DNA of 64,000 nt from Platynereis dumerilii (lineage: Eukaryota > Annelida > Polychaeta > Phyllodocida > Nereididae), in NCBI GenBank assembly GCA_026936325.1, contig JAPTHN010000011.1, positions 1,865,001 through 1,929,000 on the forward strand. Direction: 5' to 3'. The notes beneath the pieces were generated by a model. It searched no databases. It had not been told where the DNA came from and saw nothing but the letters and a program-made list of their open reading frames with translations. This document shows positions 13,111-24,588 of this stretch, one piece after another. How positions within the stretch are numbered: position 1 is the stretch's first letter; each line of letters opens with the position of its first letter. The translations under genes were made by a program, and so were the position numbers.

Positions 13111-13978
13111 TGGATAAACATCACAAGTTCACAACATAAATTATGCGACATCATTTGCCAAAAAAATTGAATGGCAAAGACACTAGCTAGACCCAAATTG
13201 ATTTATATTGCGCTGCATGATTTGCAGCCACTACTAAATAGGATGACATATTGACTTGGGAATATGTAAGGAAGATATGAGACAATTGATACAGTAAACA
13301 CAGGTCTTGAGAATCACACACATGATACGTGCAAAGGACAGTTTTCCTATCAGAACATCATCAAATATAGGAAAACCAAATCTCGAACTACAAACGATAT
13401 TTCACTGTCGGATATCCCTTCTATAATAAAACAAGCAATTTGAAAAACAAGTCACTCCCATACAAACAAGTCTGCTACCCTACCCCAGATAATTGCATTT
13501 GCAAATTTGCTACTTAAAACGTTGACTGTTGAGTATAAAAAATATCTAAATGCATCTAAATTTGTAGCTCATTTGAAAAAAAGGCAAAACAATGGGTACA
13601 ATTACCATATCATACATATAAACAGAAGAGCAGAATTATAAATACATACAGAGTATAACAGTTCTATGATTAGAGACACAAGTAGCAGATAAACAGTAAA
13701 CAAGTTTGGTCATCATATTTGTTCATACATGTCAGATCAAATGCGGAGCATGTCGAGACAAACGGCAAAAACGCGGAGTTAATATCTGAACGAGGCGCTC
13801 TTATTCAGAGGGGACACCGCTTGTCTAATTACCACAGGGATCAATAGTGAATCAATACTTATATATAATATGATGTACGGTGCATGCAGCTAGCTTTTGA
13901 GTATAAATAACTGTCTAGTTGGCAGTTGTACATGTGCACTGACTGAGCAATTCTGAGCTGCTTGTCTAGTTGTAATAC

Positions 13979-14068
13979 CTTCATCTCCCAGTCTCTCTCA
14001 AGTCTCAGTCTCCTATCTCTCTCTATTGGTCTATCACCTTCAGTCTCGTCTGGCTGGTTGAAGAGCAC
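13979..14068 (-). CDS. Weak candidate exon, 30 codons, phase 0
   Basis: On the minus strand an AG at 14070-14069 precedes 30 open codons beginning VLFNQPDETEGDRP and ending LERDWEMK. A donor follows (AAG|GTATTA, GT at 13978-13977). Both ends are phase 0, which would join the phase-0 donor at the end of the large CTTNBP2-type exon about 6.5 kb upstream. Against this, the segment is GA-rich and the acceptor has no good pyrimidine tract. I know no CTTNBP2 family member with this sequence. Treat it as a hypothesis only. Confidence 0.15.
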
Positions 14069-14416
14069 CTCTCACAGTGAAAATACACACGAGGCTGACA
14101 TAGCCCACCTTGGGGTGCTAAAATAAAGCCTATATAAACATACCCATGTGCTCTATTGTAGTGGGGGTATAATTAACCAAAAAATATTGGAAATATGCCA
14201 TTTATACACAGTAACTGCGATGGAATTTAAAAAGATACATCTCAATGCCATCAAACTAAGAATAAACCGAATTTTTCTTTTCTTTTTTTTTTTTAATTTG
14301 AAGAGTGTCATTCTAGTCTCAAGCTGGCCTCAATCCAACCACAATCCCAGGCAGGAGCAACAGCAATCCCCACATGGCTAACATCAACAGCAGACCTGTA
14401 CTACACCTCGTTGGTT

Positions 14417-14535
14417 CACCCCTCTCCTCGACTTGCTCTTGCTTCTTTCCTCAGTTTACAACTCTTTTCTCCCTCTTTCAACTCCCTTCTTTCCTCTTTC
14501 CCTTCTTTCTCATCTTTTCTTTCTCTTCACAAACT
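14417..14535. repeat. Pyrimidine-rich (CT) tract
   Basis: About 120 bp of almost pure C/T on the plus strand with recurrent TTTCCTC, CTCTTTC and CTTCTTTC words. A separate poly-T run lies at 14281-14295. This is low-complexity sequence. The plus-strand frame across it (14411-14647) is a composition artefact. Confidence 0.7.
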
Positions 14536-14539
14536 TTTC

Positions 14540-17500
14540 TCAGCTTATTCTAGTCAAATATTCAACAAACAAGGAGAAACTTCAACACCAAACCTAGCAC
14601 ACCACTCAACTCTAAACAGCAAACTACCATCCACCAAACCTGAATGAGGCATCAGAAATATTCTTAAAGAGCAATTATCAATTTGCAATACTAAAATATT
14701 GATCCATTGAAAATTCATCAATACTATTTCTACCCAACTGCTCAAGGACCGAATAGGAGATGGAGATGCCATCAATCTTCGAATTTGAATACCAGAGAAA
14801 TTAGATTCAAGACATGATAATCGATCAAATTGAATTATTTAGACAGAAATTAATGGTAAGGACAGCTCTTCGAAAACCACTGCAACCAACAATTCTTACT
14901 TTAACTTTTATATAAACAAGATAAAAGATTGTACATTTTAAAGTATTCGCATACCATAAACTGCTCCAAATTCAAAAGAAAAGCCGAGATCTCATACTTT
15001 TTTTTCTTTTAAATTCTCAACAATCTGCCTGTACTTGCTCTACCTTGTAGTTGGCAATAAGAGGCCGGGACAAATGAGCCTATGATCTATGGCTGTCACC
15101 AATAACCTTGCAACCGCCAAAAGGACAATCTGTCTAAACACCCAGAGGTAGTGAGGTGTAGTCACCTGCATGCTATAATGTATTACACAAGTTGGTGCAG
15201 GGAAATCTCTTTTGTAAGACCATTCCTAAGATTCAAAACAGATATTGAGATAATACAGTGTATACCGCCATTTGAGAACCCTTCTTTCTGACCTACAAAG
15301 TGGGAAATAGGATGGATTGATGATAGGGGCTTTATGTCCTGCATTTATAACTGACATGGATAATTAGAGAAGGAGGACGACACAGCAATGAGACAATGAA
15401 TTCATATCTTAACAGAAAATAAGGATGAATTCTTGTTTGGCCTAACAACAGACTACACAGAGGTTCCTGCGTCATAAGACTTCCTTTGCTGTGACCATAA
15501 AGCGGTCTTCTGTGGGGCATGATCTTGTAAGAGTGGGTCATATAATGCAGGGACCACCACACAGTCACTGCACCCTCTTGAGCGACCACTCAAACACAGA
15601 AAAGGAGGATTCCCCAACACTGGGAAACTAATGATTCTAATGATAAAGAAAATTATGTGCATTTCAATACATAAGTCTATGAAACAAATTTATATCGAAC
15701 ACAGTTAACACTCAAGTAGAAAACTAAAACCATAATTGCAGTCTCCTCGAAAGGATGGCCCAATTGTCTTGCAACGAGGATATTCTGTAAGCAGATTAAT
15801 GGTTCTCCTATCTGCCACTAGATGGCAGTGTGGTTATGATCCAAGGACTGTCGCAAGGTCATCCCAATTCATATGGCAGTAACGAAGACCTCGTGTAAAA
15901 CAAGTCGTTAAGTACATGGCCAGTGGACACTTCTGCGAATGACAGGTGCTCAAAACACTAGACAAGACAAAGAAGACAGTGTGAAGCACTCTGCACATTC
16001 TGTGGCTTTAAGTAATACAGATATATGATGTCAGATAATATATCAAACTTTAAGACTCCCTCAAATAAAAGACAGTGACAAATTCAGTACTTCACACATT
16101 ACAATGACATAAGGACTGATTTCATATGGACTGATTTACATATGGACTGATTTCAGACATATTCATATTTGCCCTGTCAACACTACTGAATTCAGTCTCA
16201 ACACCGTATTTCCTCGACTGGTAGCCAGGAGCTTTTTTTTAATCTAGGGTTTATTTTTCCATTACATAACTAAACTGATTAAGTTTTTTTACCACATATC
16301 TTACATCATATAGATTCAATGTTTCTTCAGGGCCTTTAAATCGGAATGAGGCACAAATTCAAGCAGATACGGTATCACAAACCTCACAAGTTGTGTACTG
16401 AAAGCCTGAAACATCATTATTACACATATCAAACTGATAAAACAGGATATTTACACTTGTAAAATACATTTCTAACACAACCACAACAGTGACAGCCGTA
16501 ATTGAACATTGACAATTTGATCTGTGTAACTTGGCACTCGTCAGTTGTCATGCAATCATGGTATCCAGGAAATACTTCAGCACATCCTAAATTTTATACA
16601 ACTTGACTTGTGTTTTAACACATTTTAAAAACAATTTGATGAGACTGGGAGATATACCAAACAAAGGCTCTTTAGCAGTTTAGGAAATGTCTAGTTATGA
16701 GTTTATCAGACAGGCACCAATGCATTGAAAGGGCTTGGAGATCTCTAGACTACAAGCATCAGGCTAATCAAGCTTAACATCAATTCTAATCATCATTGAT
16801 ATGGCCACATGCCATGACATCTGATTGCAAATATTACCTCCCCGAAGGTTCGAAATGATTAGCATTTAGCAATGGCATTTGATTTGCAATTGATGACTAT
16901 GATCTAATTCAATATCCATTCAAATAGAGTCTACTGTACTGACTTCTAAACTATTGATGTCATCTATTGACTAAACATGTTAACTTACAGAGGCTGCCAG
17001 TATCTGACGCAGCTTTCAGTCTATGTAAACTAATATGAACATTGATTATGGACTACTTAGGCAATGCTATAGAAACGACAGTTAAAACCTTGACCATTTA
17101 TATTTTTAATTTCTGCAAGAATCTGGGAGATGACGACAGATAACAAAGATCTTAGGTCTCTTGACCAATGTCCAGATAAAGCAGTAGACTTAGACATGGC
17201 CACATTGGCCATAATATATATATGGAAATCCAGGAATATAAAGTGATTAAAAGGATGACATTTAATAAAACGTCCGATAATGATCACTAATTACAGTCTA
17301 ACCAATATCATCCAGTGATCTTAATTGCATTGCACTATTGCGACTACACTCATTCAATAAGACAATAACCAATAACCACCACACAAATATTATAAAGAGT
17401 ATTCGACAAATAGCATTTAAATAGTTGAGTCTACTACAAAAAGGGACTCTGAGCAGTACCACAATTTTACTACTCTTCAGCATTGTTCAGTGTTGCATTG

Positions 17501-18964
17501 TTAACAATGGCTAAGATTGGGACTGCTCCAGTCTGCTTGTGAAGGAGGTTAATTCATAGCTCTTGACTGGGCTGACTCTGGTCTGACTCTGGTCTTGAGC
17601 TGCAGAAACAAAGGTGAGTGATGAGGATGCTAAGAGATGCTGAGGGATGCTAAGATGCTTCTGCTGCGGCTGCTGAGTCAGCAGGGACTGTATACCTGAG
17701 GCTGCTCCATGCTCCTTAGCATGCTTAGTGCTGAGTACTCACTATTAGATGAGGTGCAATCACGTACCAACAATTAATCATAGGGACTTAAGAGACTTAC
17801 TGACTTGCTCCTCTTACGGTCTAATGAGCATCTACTATGTTACATCCACATTAGGAATCTTGTATATATGATTGTGATAGAAGTCATAGAACCAATGTGT
17901 GGACTCGCAGCCTTTTCATCTCATCATTATGTCTATTTCTGTAAAAGTGTCTGCATATGTTGTTAATGGCTTGTTTGTCTAATGACCATTTACTATGATA
18001 CATCATATTCAGAATACTAAATGTAACACATAATCAGTGAAAATTGTGATACTATCTTGGTGTGAACTCCTAGCCTTATCATTTCATCTTTACATCTGCC
18101 TTTGGTAGCAGCTGCTCATGTGTGCTGAATTAGCATCACATATATGATCAGAGTCAGTAGCATTGAGTCATAACATAAATTACATATATACTACACATGT
18201 ATTTAATTTATAAGTCAGAACGATCAGGTTAAACCCTCAAGGTCGACTCCCACATAATTACACGGCTACACCTAACAATGCTGATGCAGCAAATATGCTG
18301 CTTTGCTGAACCTCTGATCAATACAACAGTTCAGAACACTCAGTACGAGTTAATAAGTGGGACTTAATTCTATAATTTCACTCTGCAAACAACTAATCAT
18401 TGATTGTGAAATGTATATCATGAATGTATATGCAGGCTTCCGTGGTCCCAGGATGATGTCAGACAACATACAGTATATCAGACCAGCATGAGGCTAAATA
18501 CACAATATATAATAGCCATAATAAGCAGTGTATATTAGCATAAGAACATATTGAACAGATGAATATGAGAGCCACTTATTTGAGAAAGTAGCAGTCATTG
18601 GTGTACAAGAAAATTTAATTTCTTACCAAGAATTGTGAAATATAAGTCATATATAACATTAATTACTTCAAATTGGTGTAATTAGTCGCAATCTTGAACC
18701 AATTACAGCTAACAGGAGGCAAATTATCAATAAGTGGTCACTAATTGCAATGGATTACAAACATTCTTATAAATGCTATATCTCAATGAGCAGTCTAAAA
18801 GTAATACGTCTGCATAGAAAGAGGTTGATTTAGTTGGCTGCTAAGGCTTAAATATAACAATAGAGACTGGAAAAGCTCTGAGAGAATGCTAAATTGTGTG
18901 ACGTTGGTTACTAGGCAAGCAAGAGCAACCTTAGCCCTTTAGAAATGAAGCATTTTAGACAGTG
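14540..18964. other. AT-rich noncoding stretch, nothing recognised
   Basis: No supported gene, RNA or mobile element. Around 17565-17700 there is a local cluster of imperfect short repeats (CTGACTCTGGTCT twice, GATGCTAAGA and variants three times, CTGCTGCGGCTGCTGAGTCA). No terminal inverted repeats were found. Confidence 0.4.
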
Positions 18965-20573
18965 CTACAGAACAGTGTTATTTTATTAGAATGGTGCAAA
19001 GTGTAACCAAGATAGCTAAGATAACGCACGGTAAAAAGTAAAAGCTCTCAGCTCCATAAACGGATAAAAAGATCAGAGAATCATCAATAAAATTCCTGGC
19101 ATTTCGAGACAGCAGAGAGCATTTACAATGAAGTGATAATGACAAATAAAAAGTGATAAGTGAAGCAATTAACAGAACGATATGCAAATTGTGCGATGGA
19201 ACATCATGCTTTTAGCTGCATAGGCCAAACATGGCTGCCAGGCTGAGTTACTCTTAATATGCTAATTAATATATGCAAATTAGAGATTAAAATCAAATTC
19301 CACATACTGGTTTCTTAGCGATAATTTTTAAATTCTGTGAAAGAAAAATGAAGGTGATCTTAGAAATAAATTCTAGAAATATAAACTGATTAAAACTCAT
19401 TAATAAAACAACTATATAATTTAGCAGTGCAATAATTATTTCTAACTGTTGTCTTTCACAGTTTACAGCCTTAACTACGGCCAAAAAGCTAATTACATCT
19501 AGACGACTAAGACAAATATTTACAAAAACAAATTACATTAACACATAGACAACAAAGGATATAACATTTAAATTTATATACATATTACATAAGACTGCAC
19601 AGAAACAAATGGATAGAGAACATGAGACTTAACAAATACCCCACTAAAACTGGTCTTTAAACTTTAAACTAACCACAACTTAGGGCTAAGTTGTTGCAAT
19701 TTGATGACTGGCGTCTTGATTAGCTGATATTTGAAAATTCCAAAATTTTGAGGGCCACAATGGCTGGCTATGTTTGGTAATTGAAAAAGACATCTTCCGA
19801 ACAATAAGTAAAAAATTACTTTCAAAAGTTGACTTTTGAGCACTACTTCACTGACGGCTGACTCATGGCTTGATCAATTGAATTTAGAACAATATAACAT
19901 TCAGAAATGACGTAAACTAGGCTGCCAGAATTACGTGTGTTCTAATATTAACACAGCCTAGATCAGGATTATAAATAGCCGCAGCTGTTGGTCAGGTGAT
20001 CAAAAGATGGAACACATGTGGCCTCTTCATTACGTAACCTCTCTTTGGATAAGATCATCATTTCACAGATGCTGCCTCAATTACGTAATATCTCTTCAGC
20101 CTAAATTTGAGTACTAACCACTTGGACAGCCAAGCACAACATGATGTAACAGGTATTGCTGTGAAAAATTGCAGTAACAACTTGAACTTCCAACTTTTTG
20201 CAAAACGCAAACATGAAAAGGTTGCAAAACTCGAGTATGGAAGTTTTTGGTTTGTGCATAAAGCAGCGCTCTGCAGTTAAATTAGCAATTAGAAAAGGTT
20301 ATTTCTTGTTAAGATATAAAGTATGTACAGATAGAAAGAGATAGTTTTCATGTCATGTCAGTTTTGGTGATTTTGATCAGAAACAGTTGGGTCAAAAATT
20401 CAAAATGCCAGAAAACTTTTGAATGCTTCAACAACAAAAACCAGTAAAATGAACAGATAGGAAATCATTCATTCATTCAAGACCAAGACCAGGGGACTGA
20501 GTGAGGGGTTAAGTTAGGTGTTCATGTTGCCATATCCAAATGCCTCAACTGCAGCCTTCATAGCCGGGGGCTA
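18965..20573 (-). other. Possible 3' UTR of the CTTNBP2-like gene
   Basis: If translation ends at 20574, the first AATAAA on the minus strand downstream of the stop lies at 18987-18982. I found no AATAAA or ATTAAA between them by eye. That would give a 3' UTR of about 1.6 kb. The stretch is AT-rich with no open frame of note. The assignment fails if the large exon is spliced at its internal donor instead. Confidence 0.3.
18982..18987 (-). terminator. Candidate polyadenylation signal AATAAA
   Basis: TTTATT on the plus strand reads AATAAA on the minus strand, about 1.6 kb past the stop codon at 20574. It is the first canonical hexamer met downstream of the gene. The match is short and unsupported by any other evidence. 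Confidence 0.25.
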
Positions 20574-21830
20574 TTAGCCGCGCAAAGGCAACAAGAGACG
20601 TACCTGGGATGGCTTCTGGCTTCTCGCGGCGTCCGCGCTCCCTCCACCAATTACAGACCTCTGCCCGGAGGCCACTGCGGCCTCCGGGTTTGATATGGTG
20701 ATTTTGTCTTTGGAAATGGTGATGCCAAACTTAGTGGGGGGAGCAGGTTTGGCGATGGAGGGGCTGGAGGAGGAGAACCGCGGAGAGGATTTGACACCCT
20801 GCGGGGCGGCAGTTGGCACATACGCTGGTTTGTTAGGGGGAATAGGGGGCGGGGACCCACGGCCTGCTAGTACACCAGTCTTTCTGGGCAAGTTAGAGGA
20901 AGAGGCAGGACTACCTTGCCCCACGCTCCCCACCTTAGAGCCGCCACCGACGCCCACAGCATTAGATGAGGTCCCTCCCGTGCTGTTTGGCGTGACGGCC
21001 ACAGCCGGAGATGAATCTGCAGGTTTCTCAGAAGGCGCGTTTTTGTCCAGGATTGACTTCTCCTTAGTCGGGGATGTAGTGCTGAACTGCATGATGGCAC
21101 GTTTGACGCTAGAGTCACTCCCAGGTGGCAAAATGCGAGCTGGCGTGGGTATCTTGCCACCAGGGGGCTGACTTGAAGGAGGAGTGCTAGGGGGCTGACC
21201 CGCAGGTGGCTGCTGGCTTGCCCTTTCACTCTCGGAGGCCCTCCTCGCCTCAGGAGGCGTGCTGGGAGGGGTGTTTCGGAACACCTTGTTCGTCAACTGA
21301 GGGACCTTAGTGGCGGGAGGCGGCAGACCTGAGCTGGGACCATCACTTTGAGGAGCAGGGGGAGTTTTAGAGTCCGCCGAGGGGAGAGGAGCAGCGATAA
21401 CAGAGTCCGATCTCCTCTCCCGGCTCGTGTGGCCACTGGGAGGATGCCCGCTGCCTGACAGCTGCTTCGTTAAAGAGTCAACTTGAGCTGACAGATCACT
21501 CACTTCTTTGTACAGATCTGTATTTTTCTTCTCCTCCCTGGCCAGACGACCCCGCAACTGCTCTCGTTCAATGTCAAACTCAGATAAGTGTTTCTCCATG
21601 GCAGCTTCAAACTGCAAGGATATTTGGGTATCCTGGCTCTTTTCTTGGTCTGTTACTACAGTCCTTTTTTCTAAGTCGGCTATCTGCTCTAGTAATCGTT
21701 TTCTGTCCTTAATGAGCATGATGGCCACCTGTTTGTGTTTGGCTGAGATTGCGCGTTCTTCTTCCAACGCCACGTTCACTTTCTTCAGATCTTTCTCCAG
21801 TTTCTTCACTTGCCCCTTCTCAAAATCAAC
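20574..21830 (-). CDS. CTTNBP2NL: CTTNBP2/CTTNBP2NL-like protein, exon 5 (large, C-terminal)
   Basis: The acceptor TTGTTTTGTTGCAG precedes GTTGATTTTGAG in phase 0. The exon encodes residues 175 onward. VDFEKGQVKKLEKDL continues the coiled coil, and HLSEFDIEREQLR (about residues 255-267) is very close to the KQLSEFDIEREQLR of vertebrate CTTNBP2NL. From about residue 300 the sequence is Pro/Ser-rich and disordered. GRGSPPPIPPNKP (497-509) corresponds to the RGNPPPIPPKKP motif of the vertebrate proteins, the proline-rich region type that binds the cortactin SH3 domain. Two ends are possible. Reading through gives VRLLLPLRG then TAA at 20576-20574, reminiscent of the VELLLPTSS end I recall for human CTTNBP2NL. 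Alternatively, a consensus donor CAG|GTACGT ends the exon at 20604 after residue 583. No ankyrin-repeat exons, which vertebrate CTTNBP2 has, were seen downstream. The exon is far richer in GC than its surroundings, and its antisense open frames are shadows. Confidence 0.9.
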   Translation of the reverse strand, partial: VDFEKGQVKKLEKDLKKVNVALEEERAISAKHKQVAIMLIKDRKRLLEQIADLEKRTVVTDQEKSQDTQISLQFEAAMEKHLSEFDIEREQLRGRLAREEKKNTDLYKEVSDLSAQVDSLTKQLSGSGHPPSGHTSRERRSDSVIAAPLPSADSKTPPAPQSDGPSSGLPPPATKVPQLTNKVFRNTPPSTPPEARRASESERASQQPPAGQPPSTPPSSQPPGGKIPTPARILPPGSDSSVKRAIMQFSTTSPTKEKSILDKNAPSEKPADSSPAVAVTPNSTGGTSSNAVGVGGGSKVGSVGQGSPASSSNLPRKTGVLAGRGSPPPIPPNKPAYVPTAAPQGVKSSPRFSSSSPSIAKPAPPTKFGITISKDKITISNPEAAVASGQRSVIGGGSADAARSQKPSQVRLLLPLRG

Positions 21831-22179
21831 CTGCAACAAAACAATTTATCAGTTAATATTATAACGAAATATTTCAGCTTGCGGTCTTGCGTCATATGTA
21901 CCTGTGTAGGCAAAACAGTGCCTGAACGGTAATTTACCATAAATACAATGTTGATTCAACTTTTACAATTCCAATTCGTGGATCCAGCAAAACTAGTTTG
22001 GCACTATTACTCTAATTTGATTGTGGTCTTCTAGATTTAAAATGCAGACAAATTTTTATTTTGTACTAAGCAAAATCAGCAAACAAGGACCTGCTTCCTC
22101 CTGCACATTATTCCATAACACATCACAATGTACATCCTAGTTATCCTACGTTAAATACCAGTTTCAAAGTACACCTCAC

Positions 22180-22287
22180 CTCCTGTTTGAGGCGTTCCCT
22201 CTCCTTCTCCAACATGTAAGTTACATCGTCTCCTTGAGCTGTGTCTTGAGCGTGCTTTCGTTTCTCATCTTCAAGCTCTGCCAGAAC
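22180..22287 (-). CDS. CTTNBP2NL: CTTNBP2/CTTNBP2NL-like protein, exon 4
   Basis: 108 bp, 36 codons, phase 0 at both ends (acceptor ATTTTGCAG|GTT; donor GAG|GTGAGG). It encodes residues 139-174. HAQDTAQGDDVTYMLEKERE is nearly identical to HAQDTAEGDDVTYMLEKERE in vertebrate CTTNBP2NL, and it is this match that points to the NL paralogue type rather than ankyrin-containing CTTNBP2. The segment is charged and heptad-like, part of the central coiled coil through which family members self-associate and join striatin/PP2A (STRIPAK) complexes. Introns flank it at 21831-22179 and 22288-22892, and nothing else was recognised in them. The frame is too short to stand out on its own and was placed by homology and splice sites. 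Confidence 0.9.
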
Positions 22288-22892
22288 CTGCAAAATCATT
22301 TCAAATCATTTTTTAATTTCTTTCATACAACCCTGCCACATCAGAAAGCAGATTGATAAACACTTTTTCAGTTACAGATGAATAACATCGCGACAATACA
22401 CAATTCTGAACATTGCACTATCAAGAATGTAAGGGACACTGTCATAGAGGTGAACAACCGGATGGTTGTGACCTTACCACAGACTACAAGATAATATACA
22501 ATATTTAGAGTCTGTAGTAGTGAGTGGTTGTAAGTTCATTGATTGATTTGTGACAAAATCAATACTGATCTTGTCAAGTGGTCATTGATAATATCAAGTG
22601 GTCCTTTAACTCCTTCAGAAACAAAATTGAAATCATTTGAAATGACCTTTTGTTTCATGTAAATATAGAACAACTGCAGAAGTCAACTTATAGTATTTAC
22701 AGTATCTAGTAGTACTGTTATTGTTTTCATGGTACAAGAAATCAAATGTCTTACAAGGAACTCTATCAACTCTGACATTGCTGCTAATTAATGATGACTC
22801 AATTTGAGGGCAGTCTCAGATCGAGTATATACGGTAAGTGACTGTCTCCACAATAACACAACATGCATCTATTAGAGCACACAGTGACCCAC

Positions 22893-23132
22893 CTTGTGGT
22901 ATCTCTTCTCCACGGCTGCTAATTGCTCCCTCATCCGCTGCTGGGCTTTGCCTTGGGTGGCAATGAGGTTCTCTAGTTGCGTTAGTTGATTATCATACAT
23001 GGCCTTGACGGCAGCTTCATCAAAACTGTTGTCTTTCTGACGATCTGCATCTCGTTGCAGCGCCAGGAATGGATCCCCCAGGCCGAATCTCCCGTACTTG
23101 GCTTGGTACAGCATCTGCTTCGCCTTCTCAGC
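22893..23132 (-). CDS. CTTNBP2NL: CTTNBP2/CTTNBP2NL-like protein, exon 3
   Basis: 240 bp, 80 codons, phase 0 at both ends (acceptor TTTTGATACAG|GCT; donor AAG|GTGGGT). It encodes residues 59-138. YGRFGLGDPFLALQRD (71-86) matches the family signature YGRFNLNDPFLALQRD of vertebrate CTTNBP2. QRMREQLAAVEKRYHK then corresponds to the vertebrate QERM..QLAAAESR helix. This is the core of the CortBP2 N-terminal domain (Pfam CortBP2/NavA type), predicted to be a long helix. The intervening residues (DRQKDNSFDEAAVKAMYDNQ) differ from vertebrates, where a CTNPLSIL segment occurs. The intron at 23133-23571 shows nothing else. Confidence 0.92.
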
Positions 23133-23571
23133 CTGTATCAAAACAGAAAGATATCAAAATTTATCAATCAGGCATTGGTAAAATCTTGACAAGCAAATTT
23201 ACATCACAACATTTTAACTTCATAACATTCAAGCCAAAATTTCCCGATATGAAACTGAAATCTTTCAAATCACTGAAATCAGTCAAAGAATAAAATTTCC
23301 CTTTAACATATTGAGTCAACTATGTTATCAAAACCACTCTTTGTAACAATCTGAATTACCGGATTGAATAAGATAATCCCAAATACACATATCAAATATA
23401 AACAGGGCCCAGCTGATCAACGAAGACAGCCCATAAATAGATCAACCATTTACAATGAAAGATATTGATGACAAATACAGCCTCCACTGAATTGATACTT
23501 GTAAGATAATTTGGCAGCTGAAACATATCAAGTGTCATTGGAATGCTTGATTACGTAGAAATAGCACAGAC

Positions 23572-23673
23572 CTTGAGGGCGGCTATGGTTACATCCCTGG
23601 CTTGCAGTTCCCCTTCAAGGTAACTCAGCAGTCGAAGCAGATCAGCCTTGTTCAGTTCCATTTTGGGATGCCG
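23572..23673 (-). CDS. CTTNBP2NL: CTTNBP2/CTTNBP2NL-like protein, exon 2
   Basis: 102 bp, 34 codons, phase 0 at both ends. The acceptor is a long T-tract ending TTTTTTTTTCAG|CGG and the donor is AAG|GTCTGT. It encodes residues 25-58, RHPKMELNKADLLRLLSYLE then GELQARDVTIAALK. This aligns with [28 protein letters not shown] of vertebrate CTTNBP2 and [13 protein letters not shown] of CTTNBP2NL, so it is the start of the conserved domain. A methionine at residue 29 could serve as an internal start, much as human CTTNBP2NL starts close to this point. However, exon 1 provides a better-supported start. The intron at 23674-24516 holds no recognised element. Confidence 0.92.
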
Positions 23674-24516
23674 CTGAAAAAAAAATAGAGCAGTTTTTAA
23701 CACTCTTAAAAGCTTAACCTTGGTCCTTGGCAATTATTAAGACGAAAAGAAAAGAGCAAAAGATGTGTCACAAAGTATTTAGTTCAAGAAACATTCATCA
23801 TACAGACGTACAGCCTCAACTACTATATTGTATTTTCAAACAAACTAATTTTTTAATTCTAAATAAAGAAATGTAAAGTCAGGTCATTGAAAGTAATTGG
23901 ATAGCAAAACTTATTAAGTTAATCTGTGATACATCACTCTCGGGTAGTCTTTTGATCACTACTAATAAGTGGTCACAGATGATCAGAACATACCACAGAA
24001 GCTCTGAGAAGTTTTTACACTTTTTTGGTGGCAATTTTTAAACAATTGCATACATGTCTTTGGTGTAATTAAAACACATTCTGAGCTTCAATTAGACAAT
24101 AACCAATAAATGACTCAATCCAATAGCATTTAATTTTGATAATCTACCACTGCAGTGAGGGCAATGACAATGTGAATGTGTGCCATTGATTTGAGGTGTA
24201 ATTCATCTGTTTGTTTAGCTATGCTGAGGAATAATTAAGACAACAATGGGAAGCCAATAAGGCCCAATGACAATCCATTGTGGCCCTGTAAGTTAGACCA
24301 ACAACAACTGATTAAACTTACACATGCTGGATGTGTAAACAATGACATCAACTTTACTCAGTGAAGCACAATGCCAAAACTTCAATTGGCAATACACAGA
24401 ATCACTGCCTCTGTTTTGATCTCCCAGACATGACACTGGAAAATTGATCGGATTTTTTTTGAGAACTGTCAACATTCAACACGAAATGACATTACAAGAA
24501 GCCAACCAGCACATAC

Positions 24517-24588
24517 CTTTAAGGTGTTAGAAGGCATCTTGCCCAGTGGTTCAAAAGAACTTGTTGTTTTGACGTTTTTAGTCGCCAT
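24517..24588 (-). CDS. CTTNBP2NL: CTTNBP2/CTTNBP2NL-like protein, exon 1 with start codon
   Basis: The start ATG at 24588-24586 has context CAAAATGGCG (purine at -3, G at +4). The same frame is closed upstream by TGA at 24627-24625, so this is the first usable Met. It encodes 24 residues, MATKNVKTTSSFEPLGKMPS then NTLK, ending in the donor AAG|GTATGT in phase 0 and joining exon 2 in phase. Five exons give 583 residues to the internal donor, or 592 to the stop at 20574, similar to the roughly 640 of human CTTNBP2NL. Family members bind cortactin and striatin/PP2A complexes and act on cortical actin and lamellipodia. The fly relative promotes Arp2/3 branch turnover. The function here is inferred from homology. 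Confidence 0.85.

Noticed and set aside
20695-21229. Long plus-strand frame (158 codons) and second minus-strand frame (120 codons) over the large exon
   Set aside because: Shadow frames of the GC-rich, Pro/Ser-rich coding exon on the minus strand. Their products are low-complexity and have no family.
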